Origin: Planctomycetota bacterium
GTDB taxonomy: Bacteria; Planctomycetota; J058
Reading direction: 5' to 3'
Assembly (NCBI GenBank): GCA_019636275.1
Contig: JAHBXY010000029.1
Coordinates: 1 to 64,000, forward strand
DNA length: 64,000 nt
The notes below the pieces were generated by a model, which was given only the letters and a program-made list of their open reading frames with translations, made no database searches and was not told the origin of the DNA. A program made the translations under genes and the position numbers. Of this stretch, positions 41,295-50,697 are shown in pieces. Numbering within the stretch: position 1 is the first letter of the stretch; each line of letters begins with the position of its first letter.

Positions 41295-41777
41295 TCAGTC
41301 GGACGGGGTGTTCGAGATGCTGTACTCGATCAGGCGGCGCTGCCCGTCCTCCTCGACGAAGGCGAAGACGCAGTGGCGGGTCACCCCGCTCCGGCTCGTG
41401 ACCGTGCCCTTGACCCGGCTGATTCCCGTCATGCCGTCGACGTTCACGCTGTTCAGGTCGACCGACGCGGCCTGGAACAGGTCGGGGTTGGCCTCGACCG
41501 TGGCAGCGAACTCCTCGAGCGACTGCACGCTCCGGAGCCCCGCGCTGAAGTGGCCGTAGGCGCCCTCGACGTCGCCGGAGGCCGCCTTCTCCAGGAACGT
41601 CATCGCCTCGGCCTCGTAGCCCGCGAGCGTCTCCCGGATCTTGAAGAACAGCGCCCCGCCGCCCAGGCCGGCGACGAGCATCGCCAGCGCCATGCAGCCG
41701 CAGCACGCGGCCACGATCCACTTCGCGGACCCACCGCCGCGCGGCGCGGCCGCCGGCGCGTCATCCAGCTGCTTCAC
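41295..41777 (-). CDS. Membrane-anchored protein, NTF2-like periplasmic domain
   Basis: A 160-residue protein: short cytoplasmic tail, one membrane segment (WIVAACCGCMALAMLVAGLG, about 20-39) and an exported domain of about 110 residues that reads FLEKAASGDVEGAYGHFSAG, LEEFAATVEANPDLFQAASV, then GVTRHCVFAFVEEDGQRRLI. The helix-then-sheet order is that of NTF2-like/DUF4864 proteins. GTG 41777 has GGGGGAGGAC upstream. Four nt separate its stop from the Uma2 stop (convergent). Function unknown. Confidence 0.65.
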   Translation of the reverse strand: MKQLDDAPAAAPRGGGSAKWIVAACCGCMALAMLVAGLGGGALFFKIRETLAGYEAEAMTFLEKAASGDVEGAYGHFSAGLRSVQSLEEFAATVEANPDLFQAASVDLNSVNVDGMTGISRVKGTVTSRSGVTRHCVFAFVEEDGQRRLIEYSISNTPSD

Positions 41778-41833
41778 GTCGTCCTCCCCCCTCGAGCGGT
41801 GAGCATAGACGACGAGCCTGGCCGGCGGGACGG

Positions 41834-43639
41834 TCAGGAGCCGCCGGCGGGCGGGGCGAGCTCGACCTCGACCGTCACGCGCGCGCCGGCGCGCTCGACC
41901 TGGACGGCCCCGCGCTCGCCGGGCTGCTTCTGGCGCAGCAGCCGCAGCCAGGCGCGGACGGTTGTCACCTCGGCGCCGTCGAGGTCGACGAGCCGGTCGC
42001 CGACGGCGAGGCCGGCCTTCGCCGCAGGCGAGTCGGCGTCGACGAGGCGGATCACCACGCCGCCGGCGGCCTGCTCGACGGCCACGCCCAGGTAGGGCGC
42101 GCCCTCGCGCAGGGGCCCGATCGGCCCGCGCGGGCGCGCGCCGAGCGTCAGCCGGACGCGGGCGGGCTGCTCGCCGCGCAGGAGGTCGACCTCGACCTCC
42201 TGGCCGACGGCCCGCAGGGCGAGCACCTCGTCGAGGTCGGCCTCGCTCCGCACGGGCGCGCCGTCGATCGCCGTGACCACGTCGCCCTCCATGACCCCGG
42301 CCCGCGCCGCGCCGCTCTCGGCCTGCACGTAGGTGGCCCGCAGCCCGCGCGGCGTCGCGGAGGTGGCGAGGCCCGTGAACGGCAACGCGGGCGCGGCCTG
42401 GTCGGCGAGCCACGCGCGCCAGGCCTGCTCGACGTCGGCGCCGAGGGCCTCGGCGAGCGCGGCCTCGAGCGGCGCGCCGGCGCCGACGCGCTCGTAGAAG
42501 GCGCCGAGCGCGCCGCGGACGGCGACGAGGTGGAGCAGCGCCCGGGCGGCGAGGCCGCGGCGCCGGGCGTCGGTCAGGAGCTCCGCCAGCGGCGGCGCGT
42601 CCTTCAGCGACTCGACGCGCGCGGCGAGCCGGGGCGTGAGGCGCTCGCCCTCGACCGTCGCGGCGGCGAGGAGGTCCGCGAGCCCCTCCTCCAGCCAGGC
42701 CGGGTGGGCCTGCTGGCGGGCCTGGCGGTCGGCCGCGTGCAGGGCCCGGGCGAGCTCGCGGCGGGCCTGCGGCGCGCGGGCGAACGCGCCGAACGGCAGG
42801 GGCGCGAGGGTCAGGGTGTGCGTCGTCGGGTCGTAGCCGGTCTCGCCGGCCGCGCGGTCCTGCGGGGCGAGGAGGATCAGGGTCAGCGGCCCCTCGGGCG
42901 GCTTCGTGAGCGCGGCGCGGCGGGCGGCGCCGACGAAGGCCTCGACCTCGCCGCGCACGGCGGCGAACGCGGCCTCGTCGAGCGCGTGGAGCCACACGAC
43001 CTGCCGCGCCTCGTCGCGGACGTCGCGGTAGTCGGCCGTGGCGCCACGGGCGCGCAGGAGCCGCGCCTGCCGCGCCGGCGCCTTGCGCGCGGCCAGGCGC
43101 AGGAGGCCGGTCCGCTGCGCCAGGAGCTGCTTGAAGCCGGGCGCCTCGTGCACGGCCTTCAGCCGCTCGTCGGCCTTCAGGCGCTCGAGGTCGGCGAAGC
43201 CGGAGAGCACCGCCCGGCGCAGCGACGCGACCGCCTGGACGGCGTCGCCCTGCCGCGCGCGCAGGGCGCCGACCTCGACGTGCGCCAGCGGGTCCTCGGG
43301 GTCGACCTCGAGGAGCTCCGCGTACGCGGCCAGGGCCTCGTCGACGTTGCCGCGCTGGGCCAGGCGGCGCGCCTTGAGGTGCAGGACGCGCGCGCGCGCC
43401 AGGTCGAGCGGCGGCGGCTCGGGCGCGCGGGCCGCGGGCTGCGCCGCGCCCTCGATCGCCTCGATCGCCGCGCGGGGCACGACGAGGACGCCGTAGCGGG
43501 TGCGCAGGACGACCTCGTCGAGCGTCTCCTCGACGACCTCGCCCTCGAGGCGCTGGCCGTCCTTGGTGCGGATCGTGTCGGCGCGCGCGGCGGCGCCGAG
43601 CGTCAGGAGCAGGGCCAGGGCGGCGACGATCGGCTTCAT
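41834..43639 (-). CDS. TPR/PDZ protein, degenerate peptidase paralogue
   Basis: A 601-residue exported protein (signal peptide MKPIVAALALLLTLGAAARA). Residues 22-60 repeat the small domain of its neighbour (IRTKDGQRLEGEVVEETLDE). TPR repeats follow, then a region homologous to the neighbour's peptidase, but where the neighbour has VHEFTHALHFADQAA this one reads LARALHAADRQA: the zinc-binding H-E-x-x-H is gone. Two PDZ domains end the protein (AGVMEGDVVTAIDGAPVRSE, then AGLAVGDRLVDLDGAEVTTV). It overlaps the upstream gene's stop (TGATG). Likely a non-catalytic partner or scaffold of the active paralogue. Confidence 0.8.
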   Translation of the reverse strand: MKPIVAALALLLTLGAAARADTIRTKDGQRLEGEVVEETLDEVVLRTRYGVLVVPRAAIEAIEGAAQPAARAPEPPPLDLARARVLHLKARRLAQRGNVDEALAAYAELLEVDPEDPLAHVEVGALRARQGDAVQAVASLRRAVLSGFADLERLKADERLKAVHEAPGFKQLLAQRTGLLRLAARKAPARQARLLRARGATADYRDVRDEARQVVWLHALDEAAFAAVRGEVEAFVGAARRAALTKPPEGPLTLILLAPQDRAAGETGYDPTTHTLTLAPLPFGAFARAPQARRELARALHAADRQARQQAHPAWLEEGLADLLAAATVEGERLTPRLAARVESLKDAPPLAELLTDARRRGLAARALLHLVAVRGALGAFYERVGAGAPLEAALAEALGADVEQAWRAWLADQAAPALPFTGLATSATPRGLRATYVQAESGAARAGVMEGDVVTAIDGAPVRSEADLDEVLALRAVGQEVEVDLLRGEQPARVRLTLGARPRGPIGPLREGAPYLGVAVEQAAGGVVIRLVDADSPAAKAGLAVGDRLVDLDGAEVTTVRAWLRLLRQKQPGERGAVQVERAGARVTVEVELAPPAGGS

Positions 43640-45363
43640 CAGCGGCGCTCCCCCAGGGTCACCTTGACGGTCAGGGGCTCGCCCCCGCGCAGGACCTCGA
43701 ACTCGACCACGTCGCCCACATCGTGCGCGCTCAGGACCTCGAGCACGTCGTCGGGGTCGCGCAGCGGCGTGCCGCCGGCCGCCGTGAGCACGTCGCCCAC
43801 GCGCAGGCCGGCCCGCTCGGCGCCGGAGCCCTGGACGATCACCTCGACGCGGCAGCCGTCCTCGGCCTTCTCCGTGCGCACGCCGATGAACGGGATCGGC
43901 GGCTCCTGCTGGCGCAGGACCCAGGCGCGCCAGTCTCGCTCGACCTCGTCGAGCGGCCGGCCGAAGGCCACCTCGAAGGACTCCAGCGCCGTGCGGTCGC
44001 CCTGGAACGACGACGCCTGCGTGTACTCGTCGTAGAAGCGCTTCAGGAGCCCGTGCTCCCACATGTAGAAGAGCATGTAGCGCGCCTGCGCGTAGGCCAG
44101 GCCCGCGTCCTGCATGAAGCTCGCCTGGTTCATCTGCATGATCCGGCGCCAGGGGAGCGCCTGACCGCGCCGGGCGGCCGCCTGCACGGTCGAGAGGCGC
44201 GCGCTGTGGCGCGGGATGAGGCGGTCGTCGACGAGGGTCGCCGACTCGAACAGCGAGGCCAGCCCCTCGACCAGCCAGATCGGGTGCGGCTGGCCGCGCG
44301 CCGCCTGGTCGGCGAAGTGGAGCGCGTGGGTGAACTCGTGCACGACGACGTTCGAGCGGTTGAGCGTCATGCCGGGGAGGTCGCCGCACACGAGCACGTT
44401 CGTCCCCGGGTTGAAGTAGCCGCCCACGCCGCGGTCGAGCATGGCGTCGTTGTCCTCGCGCGTCAGGAGCACGATGTGCAGCGGCTGGCGGAGCTGGTTG
44501 TTGAACAGGTCGCGCCACTGCACGCGCGCGTACTCGTCGAGCTGCTTGCGCGCGACGGCCAGCCGCTCGGCCGTCTTCGTGTGCACGTAGATGATGTTGC
44601 GCTCCTCGTCGACGAAGACCTGGTAGTCCGCCTTGCAGCCGCGGCGGCGCATGTCGGCCATCAGCCGGGTCGTCGCCTGCGCCGCGGCGCGGCGCACCCA
44701 GGTCGCCTCCTCGGCCAGGAGCCGCAGGTAGCCCGGCTCGCCGCGCAGGGGGTCGAGGTCGGTGTCGCTGCGGATGTGGGCGAAGTCGGTGAAGCCCGCG
44801 GCCACCGCGCGCTCGAGGAACACCACGGCCTCCGGCCGCGAGCCCAGGAGCGAGTAGGCGCACGCGGCGTTGTAGAGCGCCGTCGCGTCGTCGGGCGCCA
44901 GCGTGATGAGCTCGAGGTACAGCCCGAGCGCGCCCTGGTAGTCCTTCGCCTGGTGCTTGCGGCTGGCCTCGCGGTGGAGCGTCCGCACGCGGGCCGGGTC
45001 GGCGGCGACGGCCGGGGCGGCGGCCGTGGGGGCGCCGTCGAGGGCGTGCACGTCGCCCGCGGGGATCACGAGCACGCCGTGGGCGGTGCGCAGGATCACC
45101 TCGTCGTCGCCCTGGCGCACGACCTGGCCCGTGACCACCGAGCCGTCGGCCAGGCGCAGGGTCCTCGCCGCCCGCTCGCGGCGGACGATGTCCTTCTTGT
45201 CGATCGTCAGCGCCCCGTAGCGGCCGCGGAGCGTCAGGTGGGCGTCGGTCTCCGAGATGACGTCGCCGTCGAAGCGCTGGCCGTCGCGGGTCTCGACCGT
45301 GTCGGCGCGCGCGGCGACGAGCGCCGCGAGCAGCGCGAGCCCAGCGAGCAGAAGGTGACGCAT
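43639..45363 (-). CDS. Exported TPR/zinc-peptidase-like/PDZ protein
   Basis: A 574-residue protein with signal peptide (MRHLLLAGLALLAALVAARA). Two copies of a short beta-domain (VETRDGQRFDGDVISETDAH; RLADGSVVTGQVVRQGDDEV) are followed by TPR repeats, then a DUF1570-like metallopeptidase region with VHEFTHALHFA (gluzincin HExxH) and WLVEGLASLFE (downstream Glu, third ligand), and one PDZ domain (AGLRVGDVLTAAGGTPL). ATG 45363 follows GGAGGGAGGACCCCC. It is likely a periplasmic or secreted protease that works with the PDZ paralogue directly downstream. Substrate unknown. Confidence 0.82.
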   Translation of the reverse strand: MRHLLLAGLALLAALVAARADTVETRDGQRFDGDVISETDAHLTLRGRYGALTIDKKDIVRRERAARTLRLADGSVVTGQVVRQGDDEVILRTAHGVLVIPAGDVHALDGAPTAAAPAVAADPARVRTLHREASRKHQAKDYQGALGLYLELITLAPDDATALYNAACAYSLLGSRPEAVVFLERAVAAGFTDFAHIRSDTDLDPLRGEPGYLRLLAEEATWVRRAAAQATTRLMADMRRRGCKADYQVFVDEERNIIYVHTKTAERLAVARKQLDEYARVQWRDLFNNQLRQPLHIVLLTREDNDAMLDRGVGGYFNPGTNVLVCGDLPGMTLNRSNVVVHEFTHALHFADQAARGQPHPIWLVEGLASLFESATLVDDRLIPRHSARLSTVQAAARRGQALPWRRIMQMNQASFMQDAGLAYAQARYMLFYMWEHGLLKRFYDEYTQASSFQGDRTALESFEVAFGRPLDEVERDWRAWVLRQQEPPIPFIGVRTEKAEDGCRVEVIVQGSGAERAGLRVGDVLTAAGGTPLRDPDDVLEVLSAHDVGDVVEFEVLRGGEPLTVKVTLGERR

Positions 45364-45558
45364 GGGGGTCCTCCCTCCAGCAGGGCGGACGAGTCTACCC
45401 GCCGCTCGCCCGCGCCGGAGGCCGCTCTGGCGCCCACCAGCCGGTGGGTTCCGGAACGAGCCCACGGGCAGGACGTCACGCCAGCCGGCGCACGAGCCCT
45501 CCTGGTCGGGTGTCTCGAGGAGAACGGTGCGGTTACGATCCAGGCGAGGAGCGCGCGC

Positions 45559-45798
45559 ATGAGCCCCGATCCCCTCGAGCGGGTCGTCGTGGACCCGAAG
45601 GTCATGCTGGGCAAGCCCGTGATCCGCGGCACGCGCGTCACGGTCGAGCAGCTCCTGGAGAAGCTCGCGGCGGACATCTCGATTGACGAGATCCTCGCGG
45701 ATCATCCGCATCTCTCGCGCGAGGACGTGCTCGCTGCGATCGGCTACGCGGCCCGGGCGCTCGCGACCGACCAGATCATCCCTCGCGCCGCGTCGTAG
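45559..45798 (+). CDS. DUF433 antitoxin-like protein
   Basis: A 79-residue protein with the DUF433 signature: VVVDPKVMLGKPVIRGTRVT then VEQLLEKLAADISIDEILAD and HLSREDVLAAIGYAARALA, a winged-helix-like DNA-binding fold. It directly precedes a DUF5615 gene (stop TAG, then ATG with no gap). That pair is a widespread putative toxin-antitoxin module, where the DUF433 protein is the presumed antitoxin and autorepressor. ATG 45559 follows GCGAGGAGC. Confidence 0.85.
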   Translation: MSPDPLERVVVDPKVMLGKPVIRGTRVTVEQLLEKLAADISIDEILADHPHLSREDVLAAIGYAARALATDQIIPRAAS

Positions 45799-46147
45799 AT
45801 GCGATTCCTCGCGGACGAGAGCGTCGAGTCCGCGGTCGTGTTCGCCCTTCGAGCCGCCGGACACGACGTCGAGGCGGTCGCAGAGCGCTGCCCCGGGAGC
45901 GAGGACGCGGCAGTCCTTGCGAGCGCCAGCGCCGAGTATGGAGTGCTCGTCACCAACGACAAGGACTTCGCGTCGCTGGCCTTCTTGCAGGGGCAGGCCT
46001 CGGCCGGGATCGTTCTCGTGCGGCTCCCGACCGCTCGGTCGACCCGTCGAGGTCGCCCGCGACATCGGTGACGGGCTTCGGGGAGCCATGACGGTGGTCG
46101 AGGCAGACTCGCTCCGGCGCCGAGCGTTCCCACCGACCTCCAGGTGA
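45799..46147 (+). CDS. DUF5615 PIN-like toxin, frameshifted near the C-terminus
   Basis: Starts MRFLADESVESAVVFALRAA, then GHDVEAV, and LVTNDKDFASLAFL with the PIN-like acidic residues (D5, E7, D53-D55 region), followed by GIVLVRLPTAR. After about residue 78 the frame gives a short Arg-rich ending, while the next frame continues with VEVARDIGDGL and MTVVEADSLRRRAFPPTSR to 46147, the typical ending of the family (about 115 residues in all). So one base is gained or lost between about 46010 and 46050. Whether the toxin is truly broken depends on sequence accuracy. Confidence 0.72.
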
Positions 46148-46150
46148 CGG

Positions 46151-47497
46151 CTAGCTGCGCTCGAGCCACTCGACGATCACCCGGGCGCAGCCGTCGACGT
46201 CGAGGCGGTTCAGGCGCCGGGCGGGCTCCAGCCGTTCGCCACGGTGCGCGGCGTCGGCGTAGGAGCCGTCGAGACCTTCGAGCAGATCGGCCCAGTCCTC
46301 GTGCGGCTCCCGGGATCGGCTGACGACCACCGCTCGATCGCCCAGCTGGGCGACCCGGTGGAACCACTCGCCAATCTGGACCTTCGCGACACGCGACCGG
46401 GCGCCGCGGGCAGCGAGCGCGGCGTTGACCTCCTCCTGGAGCACGTCCTCGAGCGAGCCCTGGAAGCTGCGGCCGACCCCTGGCAGCAGGATCGTGTCGA
46501 GGCGGTCGGCGACCGTCTCCGGGTCGCCGGTGAGGACCTCGCGGCCGTCGACGGCCACGGCGTAGCGCTCGCCTCGGTCCCACGTCGTCGGCGACACGAC
46601 GGGGAGTCCGCGCGTGTCGAAGGGATAGGCCGAGCTCCGAGAGAAGCACAGGTGCGTGAGGCTCGTGAACACGTAGAAGCCGCGCGGACCCTCGCGCTCG
46701 GCCAGCAGGGGTATGAGCGACCCGTGGAAGCGCCCGAGCGTGGACTCCAGGTCCTGGGCGCGACGGCCGAGCGTCGCCCATTCCCACTCCAGGAAGCGGC
46801 CCTCCTCGTAGGCCCGGGCGCACTCCGCGAGCGACAGGAAGGGGAAGCACCCGGCAAGCGCCGTCGCCCGGGCCTGGGGATCGAGCCACTCGACGACGAG
46901 GCGCGCCAGGTCGTCCGGGGACGGAGCGACACCACGAGCCAGGTCGGTCGAGCGCCAGCGGAGCGTGAAGGGGATGCCTCCCTGGTCCGGGTCCATGCGG
47001 CACGAGCGATCCGGGGCGTACAGCCAGAGCTCGTGGAACGGGTCATCGCCGCCGTGCCGGGGCAAGATCTGGCTGCGCCTCGAAGAGCCCAGCGCCTCGA
47101 GCGCGCGGTCCAACGTGGCAGCGAGCGCGGAGAGCGCCCGCTTCCGACGGTCGACGAAGGGCGCGACCAGCCAGACGTCGGCGAGCGCCCGCGACTCGAG
47201 CACCCAAGCCCGCACGGCCTCGAGCACCGCGCGCTCTTCGCGCGTCCTGCCGCTCCCGACCCTCGCCGCTCCGGCGTGAAGCTCGTGCGCATACTCGAAG
47301 CCGTCGCGGCCGTAGTCGAAGACGTGGATCCGGACGCGGCGGCCTCCCCGCTGCGCGTCGACCTGCCAGTGGACTCCTTTGCCCGCTGCGACGACGTCGA
47401 TCTCCGGGCCCAGGCTCGCAGCCATGGCGTCCCGTAGGCGCCGGGCTTCGTGCTCTTCGGGGAAGACGCGGCCGGTCGGGGAGCTCACGTCACCCAT
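46151..47497 (-). CDS. Hypothetical protein (448 aa)
   Basis: A 448-residue soluble protein at the end of a five-gene overlapping operon; its ATG 47497 overlaps the previous stop by 8 nt. It reads GVHWQVDAQRGGRRVRIHVF near the N-terminus, LWLYAPDRSCRMDPDQGGIP centrally and RLDVDGCARVIVEWLERS at the end. No signal peptide, membrane segment or known motif is seen. GC and codon use look slightly lower than neighbours, which may mark acquisition. It converges with the DUF5615 gene with 3 nt between stops. Confidence 0.7.
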   Translation of the reverse strand: MGDVSSPTGRVFPEEHEARRLRDAMAASLGPEIDVVAAGKGVHWQVDAQRGGRRVRIHVFDYGRDGFEYAHELHAGAARVGSGRTREERAVLEAVRAWVLESRALADVWLVAPFVDRRKRALSALAATLDRALEALGSSRRSQILPRHGGDDPFHELWLYAPDRSCRMDPDQGGIPFTLRWRSTDLARGVAPSPDDLARLVVEWLDPQARATALAGCFPFLSLAECARAYEEGRFLEWEWATLGRRAQDLESTLGRFHGSLIPLLAEREGPRGFYVFTSLTHLCFSRSSAYPFDTRGLPVVSPTTWDRGERYAVAVDGREVLTGDPETVADRLDTILLPGVGRSFQGSLEDVLQEEVNAALAARGARSRVAKVQIGEWFHRVAQLGDRAVVVSRSREPHEDWADLLEGLDGSYADAAHRGERLEPARRLNRLDVDGCARVIVEWLERS

Positions 47498-48068
47498 GGT
47501 GCCGGGGCACCCCGCGCTCGTCGAGGAGCCGGAGCAGCGCGGTGCGCTGCTGCTCGTCGTACGTCGGGAGGCGCAGGGCGGGCAGGAGGCGCGCGCCGGG
47601 CCGGTAGAGCGAGACGTGCCCGTCGTGGTCGCGATACGAACCCACCGCGGACCAGCCGATCCCCGCGAGCGGCGCCCCGCCCGTGAGCAGGCCGAGCAGG
47701 TCCGGGACGGCCACGACCACGCCGTCGGTGAACACGGCCGCCCGCGCGCGTCGCAGGCGCAGCGGCGCCGTGAGCCAGCGCAGGGCGTGGACGCCGAGCA
47801 CGGCGCCGAGGGCCACGAGGAACGTGCCGTGGTCGAGGAGCCATCTCGCCACCGGCGGGAGACCCCAGGCGCGCGCCAGGGCGTCCGCGCCGATCAGCGA
47901 CATGCCGGCGAGGAAGAGCGCGAGACCGAACTCGACCCCGTACCGGTTGTCGGCCCGGCTCCAGAGGCGCGCCGGTCGCCGGGTCCAGCACGGCGTCAGG
48001 CCCTCGCCGCCCGGGAGGCCGGTGGCGAGGAGCAGGCGGACGGGCGCGTCGACCTCGCCCGCGCTCAC
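47490..48068 (-). CDS. Membrane protein, unknown
   Basis: A 192-residue protein starting at GTG 48068 in a GTGA overlap with the preceding VCBS gene. Two membrane segments (YGVEFGLALFLAGMSLIGAD and FLVALGAVLGVHALRWLTAP) are followed by a beta-rich C-terminus (AVFTDGVVVAVPDLLGLLTG, AGIGWSAVGSYRDHDGHVSL). The layout parallels the PH-like membrane protein at 12011. Its role is unknown; translation is coupled on both sides. Confidence 0.65.
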   Translation of the reverse strand: MSAGEVDAPVRLLLATGLPGGEGLTPCWTRRPARLWSRADNRYGVEFGLALFLAGMSLIGADALARAWGLPPVARWLLDHGTFLVALGAVLGVHALRWLTAPLRLRRARAAVFTDGVVVAVPDLLGLLTGGAPLAGIGWSAVGSYRDHDGHVSLYRPGARLLPALRLPTYDEQQRTALLRLLDERGVPRHHG

Positions 48069-50659
48069 GGCCCGGGCTCGACCACGCGGTGGAGCCCCGG
48101 GCCGACCGCGACCTCCGACGTGACGCCCGACGGCCAGCGGACGGTGACCGAGAACGGCCCCGGCGCCTCGCCCACGCCGAAGTGGACGATCGGCTCGTCC
48201 TGGCAGCCCGTGCCCGACCCGAGGCTGACCTGGCGCACGAGGCGCCGCCCGCGGCCGTCGATCAGCGTGCAGGTCGCGCCCGCGCCCCACGTGTCCGAGC
48301 GCGTACCGACGAGGCGCAGGCGCACGCGGTGGCGGCGGCCCTCGAGACCGTCGTTGCGGAAGACGCGCGCGCGGCCGTCCGCCATGACGACGAGGTCGAG
48401 GTCGCCGTCGCCGTCGAGGTCGGCGACTGCGGCGCCCCAGCCGTTGTAGACCCGCGCGCCGGCGGTCCAGGCGACGTCGTCGAAGCGCAGGCGCGGGTCG
48501 CCGTCGTCGCCCAGGCGGTTGAGCCAGAGCGACGACGGGCGCCCGGGGTAGATCGCCGTGAGGAACAGGTCGAGGTCGCCGTCGTCGTCGGCGTCGAAGA
48601 GCGTCGGGTTCGAGTGGGTCTCCTCGAAGTGCAGCCCGACCGCCGCGCGCGCGTCGCGGAAGCGGCCGTCGCGCTGCAGGTAGACCTTCGTCTTGTCGGA
48701 GAAGTGAATGAACCGCGGGTGGGCCAGGCTGGCGACGACGAGGTCGAGCCGCCCGTCGAGGTCGAGGTCGCCGAAGGCGGCGCCGATCGAGTGGCCCCAG
48801 GCGTTGTCGACCTCGACGCCGGCCACGCCCCGCTCGTGCGCCTCCTCGGTCAGGCGGCCGCGCCCGTCGTTCACCCACAGGAGGTCGGGGTCGAGGCGGT
48901 AGTTGGCGACGAGCACGTCGACGTCGCCGTCCTGGTCGAAGTCGGCCATCACCACGCCGCGCCCGCAGCGGGGCGGGGTCGTGCGTATGCGCTCGGACGC
49001 GTCGACGAAGCCGCCCTTCCCGTCGCTGAGGTACAGGCGGTCCAGCGTCCCGCGCCGCAGCGGCTCGCCCGGCAGCTCGTAGTTGGCCACGTAGAGGTCG
49101 GGGTAGCCGTCGCCGTTCAGGTCGCCCCAGGCCGCGCCCTCAGTGGGCAGGTCGTCGGTCATGCCGCCCGGGACGCCGACCTGATCCGTCACGTCGACGA
49201 ACCGCGGCGCCCCCGGGGTGCTCCGGTTCTCGAGCAGCCGGTCGCCCCGCCGCGCGTGCGAGATCACGTAGAGGTCCAGGTCGCCGTCGCGGTCGAAGTC
49301 GGCCAGGACGCCGCCCGCGCCCTGGAGGCCCGAGAGGCCGGCCTCGGCGGTGACGTCGCGGAAGCGCCCCTTCCCGTCGTTGAGGAGCAGGCGGCAGCCG
49401 TTGAGCAGCAGGTCCGGGAAGCCGTCGCCGTCGACGTCGACCAGCGCCACGCGGCTGCCGCCGACGCCAGGCGGCAGCGCCTCGTCGGTCACGTCGGTGA
49501 AGCGCGGCACGCCTCTCTGCCCGAGCACCTCGGCCGCGAGCGCGTGGCGCAGGGCCGGCCACTCCTCGTGGCGGTCGAGCGCCGCGGCGTGGCCGCGGAT
49601 CCGGGCGTCCAGCGCGTCGTCGGTCGTCCGCGCGGCGGCCGAGCGCACGAGCGCGGCCAGGGCGCCCGCGCGGTCACCCGTCGCCTCCCAGGCCTCGGCC
49701 TCGAGCAGGTGCAGGCGCGCGGCGACCTCGGTCGCCCACAGCGGGACGTCGGGCGTCATGGCGCGCGCAGCGGCGCGGACGGTCGCGGCGACCCGCGCCG
49801 GGTCGCCCACGGCGCGCCACGCGCGCGCCGCCTCGTGGCGCAGGTCGAAGTCGCCGGGCGAGTCGACGACGGCGCGGTCGAGGGCGTCCGCGGCCTCGGC
49901 CGTCCTGCCGAGCGCCAGGAGCAAGGCGCCGCGCCGCCGTGCGAGACCAGGTTCGCTCGGCCCCGCGCCGAGCCGCAGGGCGATCGTCACGGCCGCGAGG
50001 GCGTCCTCCTTCCGGTCGAGCGCCTCGAGCGCCCGGCCGAGCGCGGCGTGCGCGCGGCCGTGGCCCGGCGCGAGCGTCACGGCGGCCTCGAGCGACGCGA
50101 CCGCCGCGCGGAGCAGGTCCGCCCGCGCCTCGCCGTCGACGCCCTGCGCCCGCGTGAGGCGGCCCAGGCCGAGGAGCCAGCGCAGCTCCGCCTCCTGCGC
50201 CGCCTCGCCCGGCCGGTCGAGCGCGTGCAGCGCGAAGCGCTCGAGCTGCTCGCCGTAGAAGGCCTGTCCTGGGTCGAGCTCCACCGCGCGGCGCTGCAGG
50301 CGCGCGGCCTCGAGGTGCAGCCCGTTGTGATCGTAGGCCGTGGCCAGCGTGTCGAGGAACGCGTGCCGGTCGGGCGCGAGGGCCACGGCCCGCTCGGCCA
50401 GCGCCAGCGCCTCGGCCGGCGCGCGGAACGCCTCGTCCTCGGCCGTGAGGAGGAGCCACGCCAGGTCGTTGAGCGCGGTCGCGTTGTCGGGCCAATGCGC
50501 GAGCGCCTCGCGGAAGGCGCCGACGGCGTCCTCGTAGCGCTTCGCCTGGAAGTGCTCGGAGCCCTGGCGCACGGCCGCGCGGCTGGCCGCGAGGTCGGGC
50601 TCCTGGGCGAGCGTGACGCTGGCGAGGAGGAGCGGCGCGAGCCACCACCGGGTCTTCAT
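48065..50659 (-). CDS. Exported TPR + VCBS/ASPIC-UnbV protein (CRTAC1-like)
   Basis: An 864-residue exported protein (signal peptide before LAQEPDLAASR). Residues about 25-400 are TPR repeats; residues about 420-770 hold FG-GAP/VCBS calcium-loop repeats (VDVDGDGFPDLLLNG, ADFDRDGDLDLYVIS, GDLNGDGYPDLYVANY, ADFDQDGDVDVLVANY, DADDDGDLDLFLTA). The C-terminus is an ASPIC/UnbV domain (VTVRWPSGVTSEVAVGPGLH). Such proteins are secreted calcium-stabilised beta-propellers, abundant in Planctomycetota and Acidobacteriota; function is not established. ATG 50659 fits the signal peptide. Confidence 0.9.
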   Translation of the reverse strand: MKTRWWLAPLLLASVTLAQEPDLAASRAAVRQGSEHFQAKRYEDAVGAFREALAHWPDNATALNDLAWLLLTAEDEAFRAPAEALALAERAVALAPDRHAFLDTLATAYDHNGLHLEAARLQRRAVELDPGQAFYGEQLERFALHALDRPGEAAQEAELRWLLGLGRLTRAQGVDGEARADLLRAAVASLEAAVTLAPGHGRAHAALGRALEALDRKEDALAAVTIALRLGAGPSEPGLARRRGALLLALGRTAEAADALDRAVVDSPGDFDLRHEAARAWRAVGDPARVAATVRAAARAMTPDVPLWATEVAARLHLLEAEAWEATGDRAGALAALVRSAAARTTDDALDARIRGHAAALDRHEEWPALRHALAAEVLGQRGVPRFTDVTDEALPPGVGGSRVALVDVDGDGFPDLLLNGCRLLLNDGKGRFRDVTAEAGLSGLQGAGGVLADFDRDGDLDLYVISHARRGDRLLENRSTPGAPRFVDVTDQVGVPGGMTDDLPTEGAAWGDLNGDGYPDLYVANYELPGEPLRRGTLDRLYLSDGKGGFVDASERIRTTPPRCGRGVVMADFDQDGDVDVLVANYRLDPDLLWVNDGRGRLTEEAHERGVAGVEVDNAWGHSIGAAFGDLDLDGRLDLVVASLAHPRFIHFSDKTKVYLQRDGRFRDARAAVGLHFEETHSNPTLFDADDDGDLDLFLTAIYPGRPSSLWLNRLGDDGDPRLRFDDVAWTAGARVYNGWGAAVADLDGDGDLDLVVMADGRARVFRNDGLEGRRHRVRLRLVGTRSDTWGAGATCTLIDGRGRRLVRQVSLGSGTGCQDEPIVHFGVGEAPGPFSVTVRWPSGVTSEVAVGPGLHRVVEPGP

Positions 50660-50697
50660 GGGGCGGCATCCCACCAGCCCGGGGCCGCCCCCGCCAC

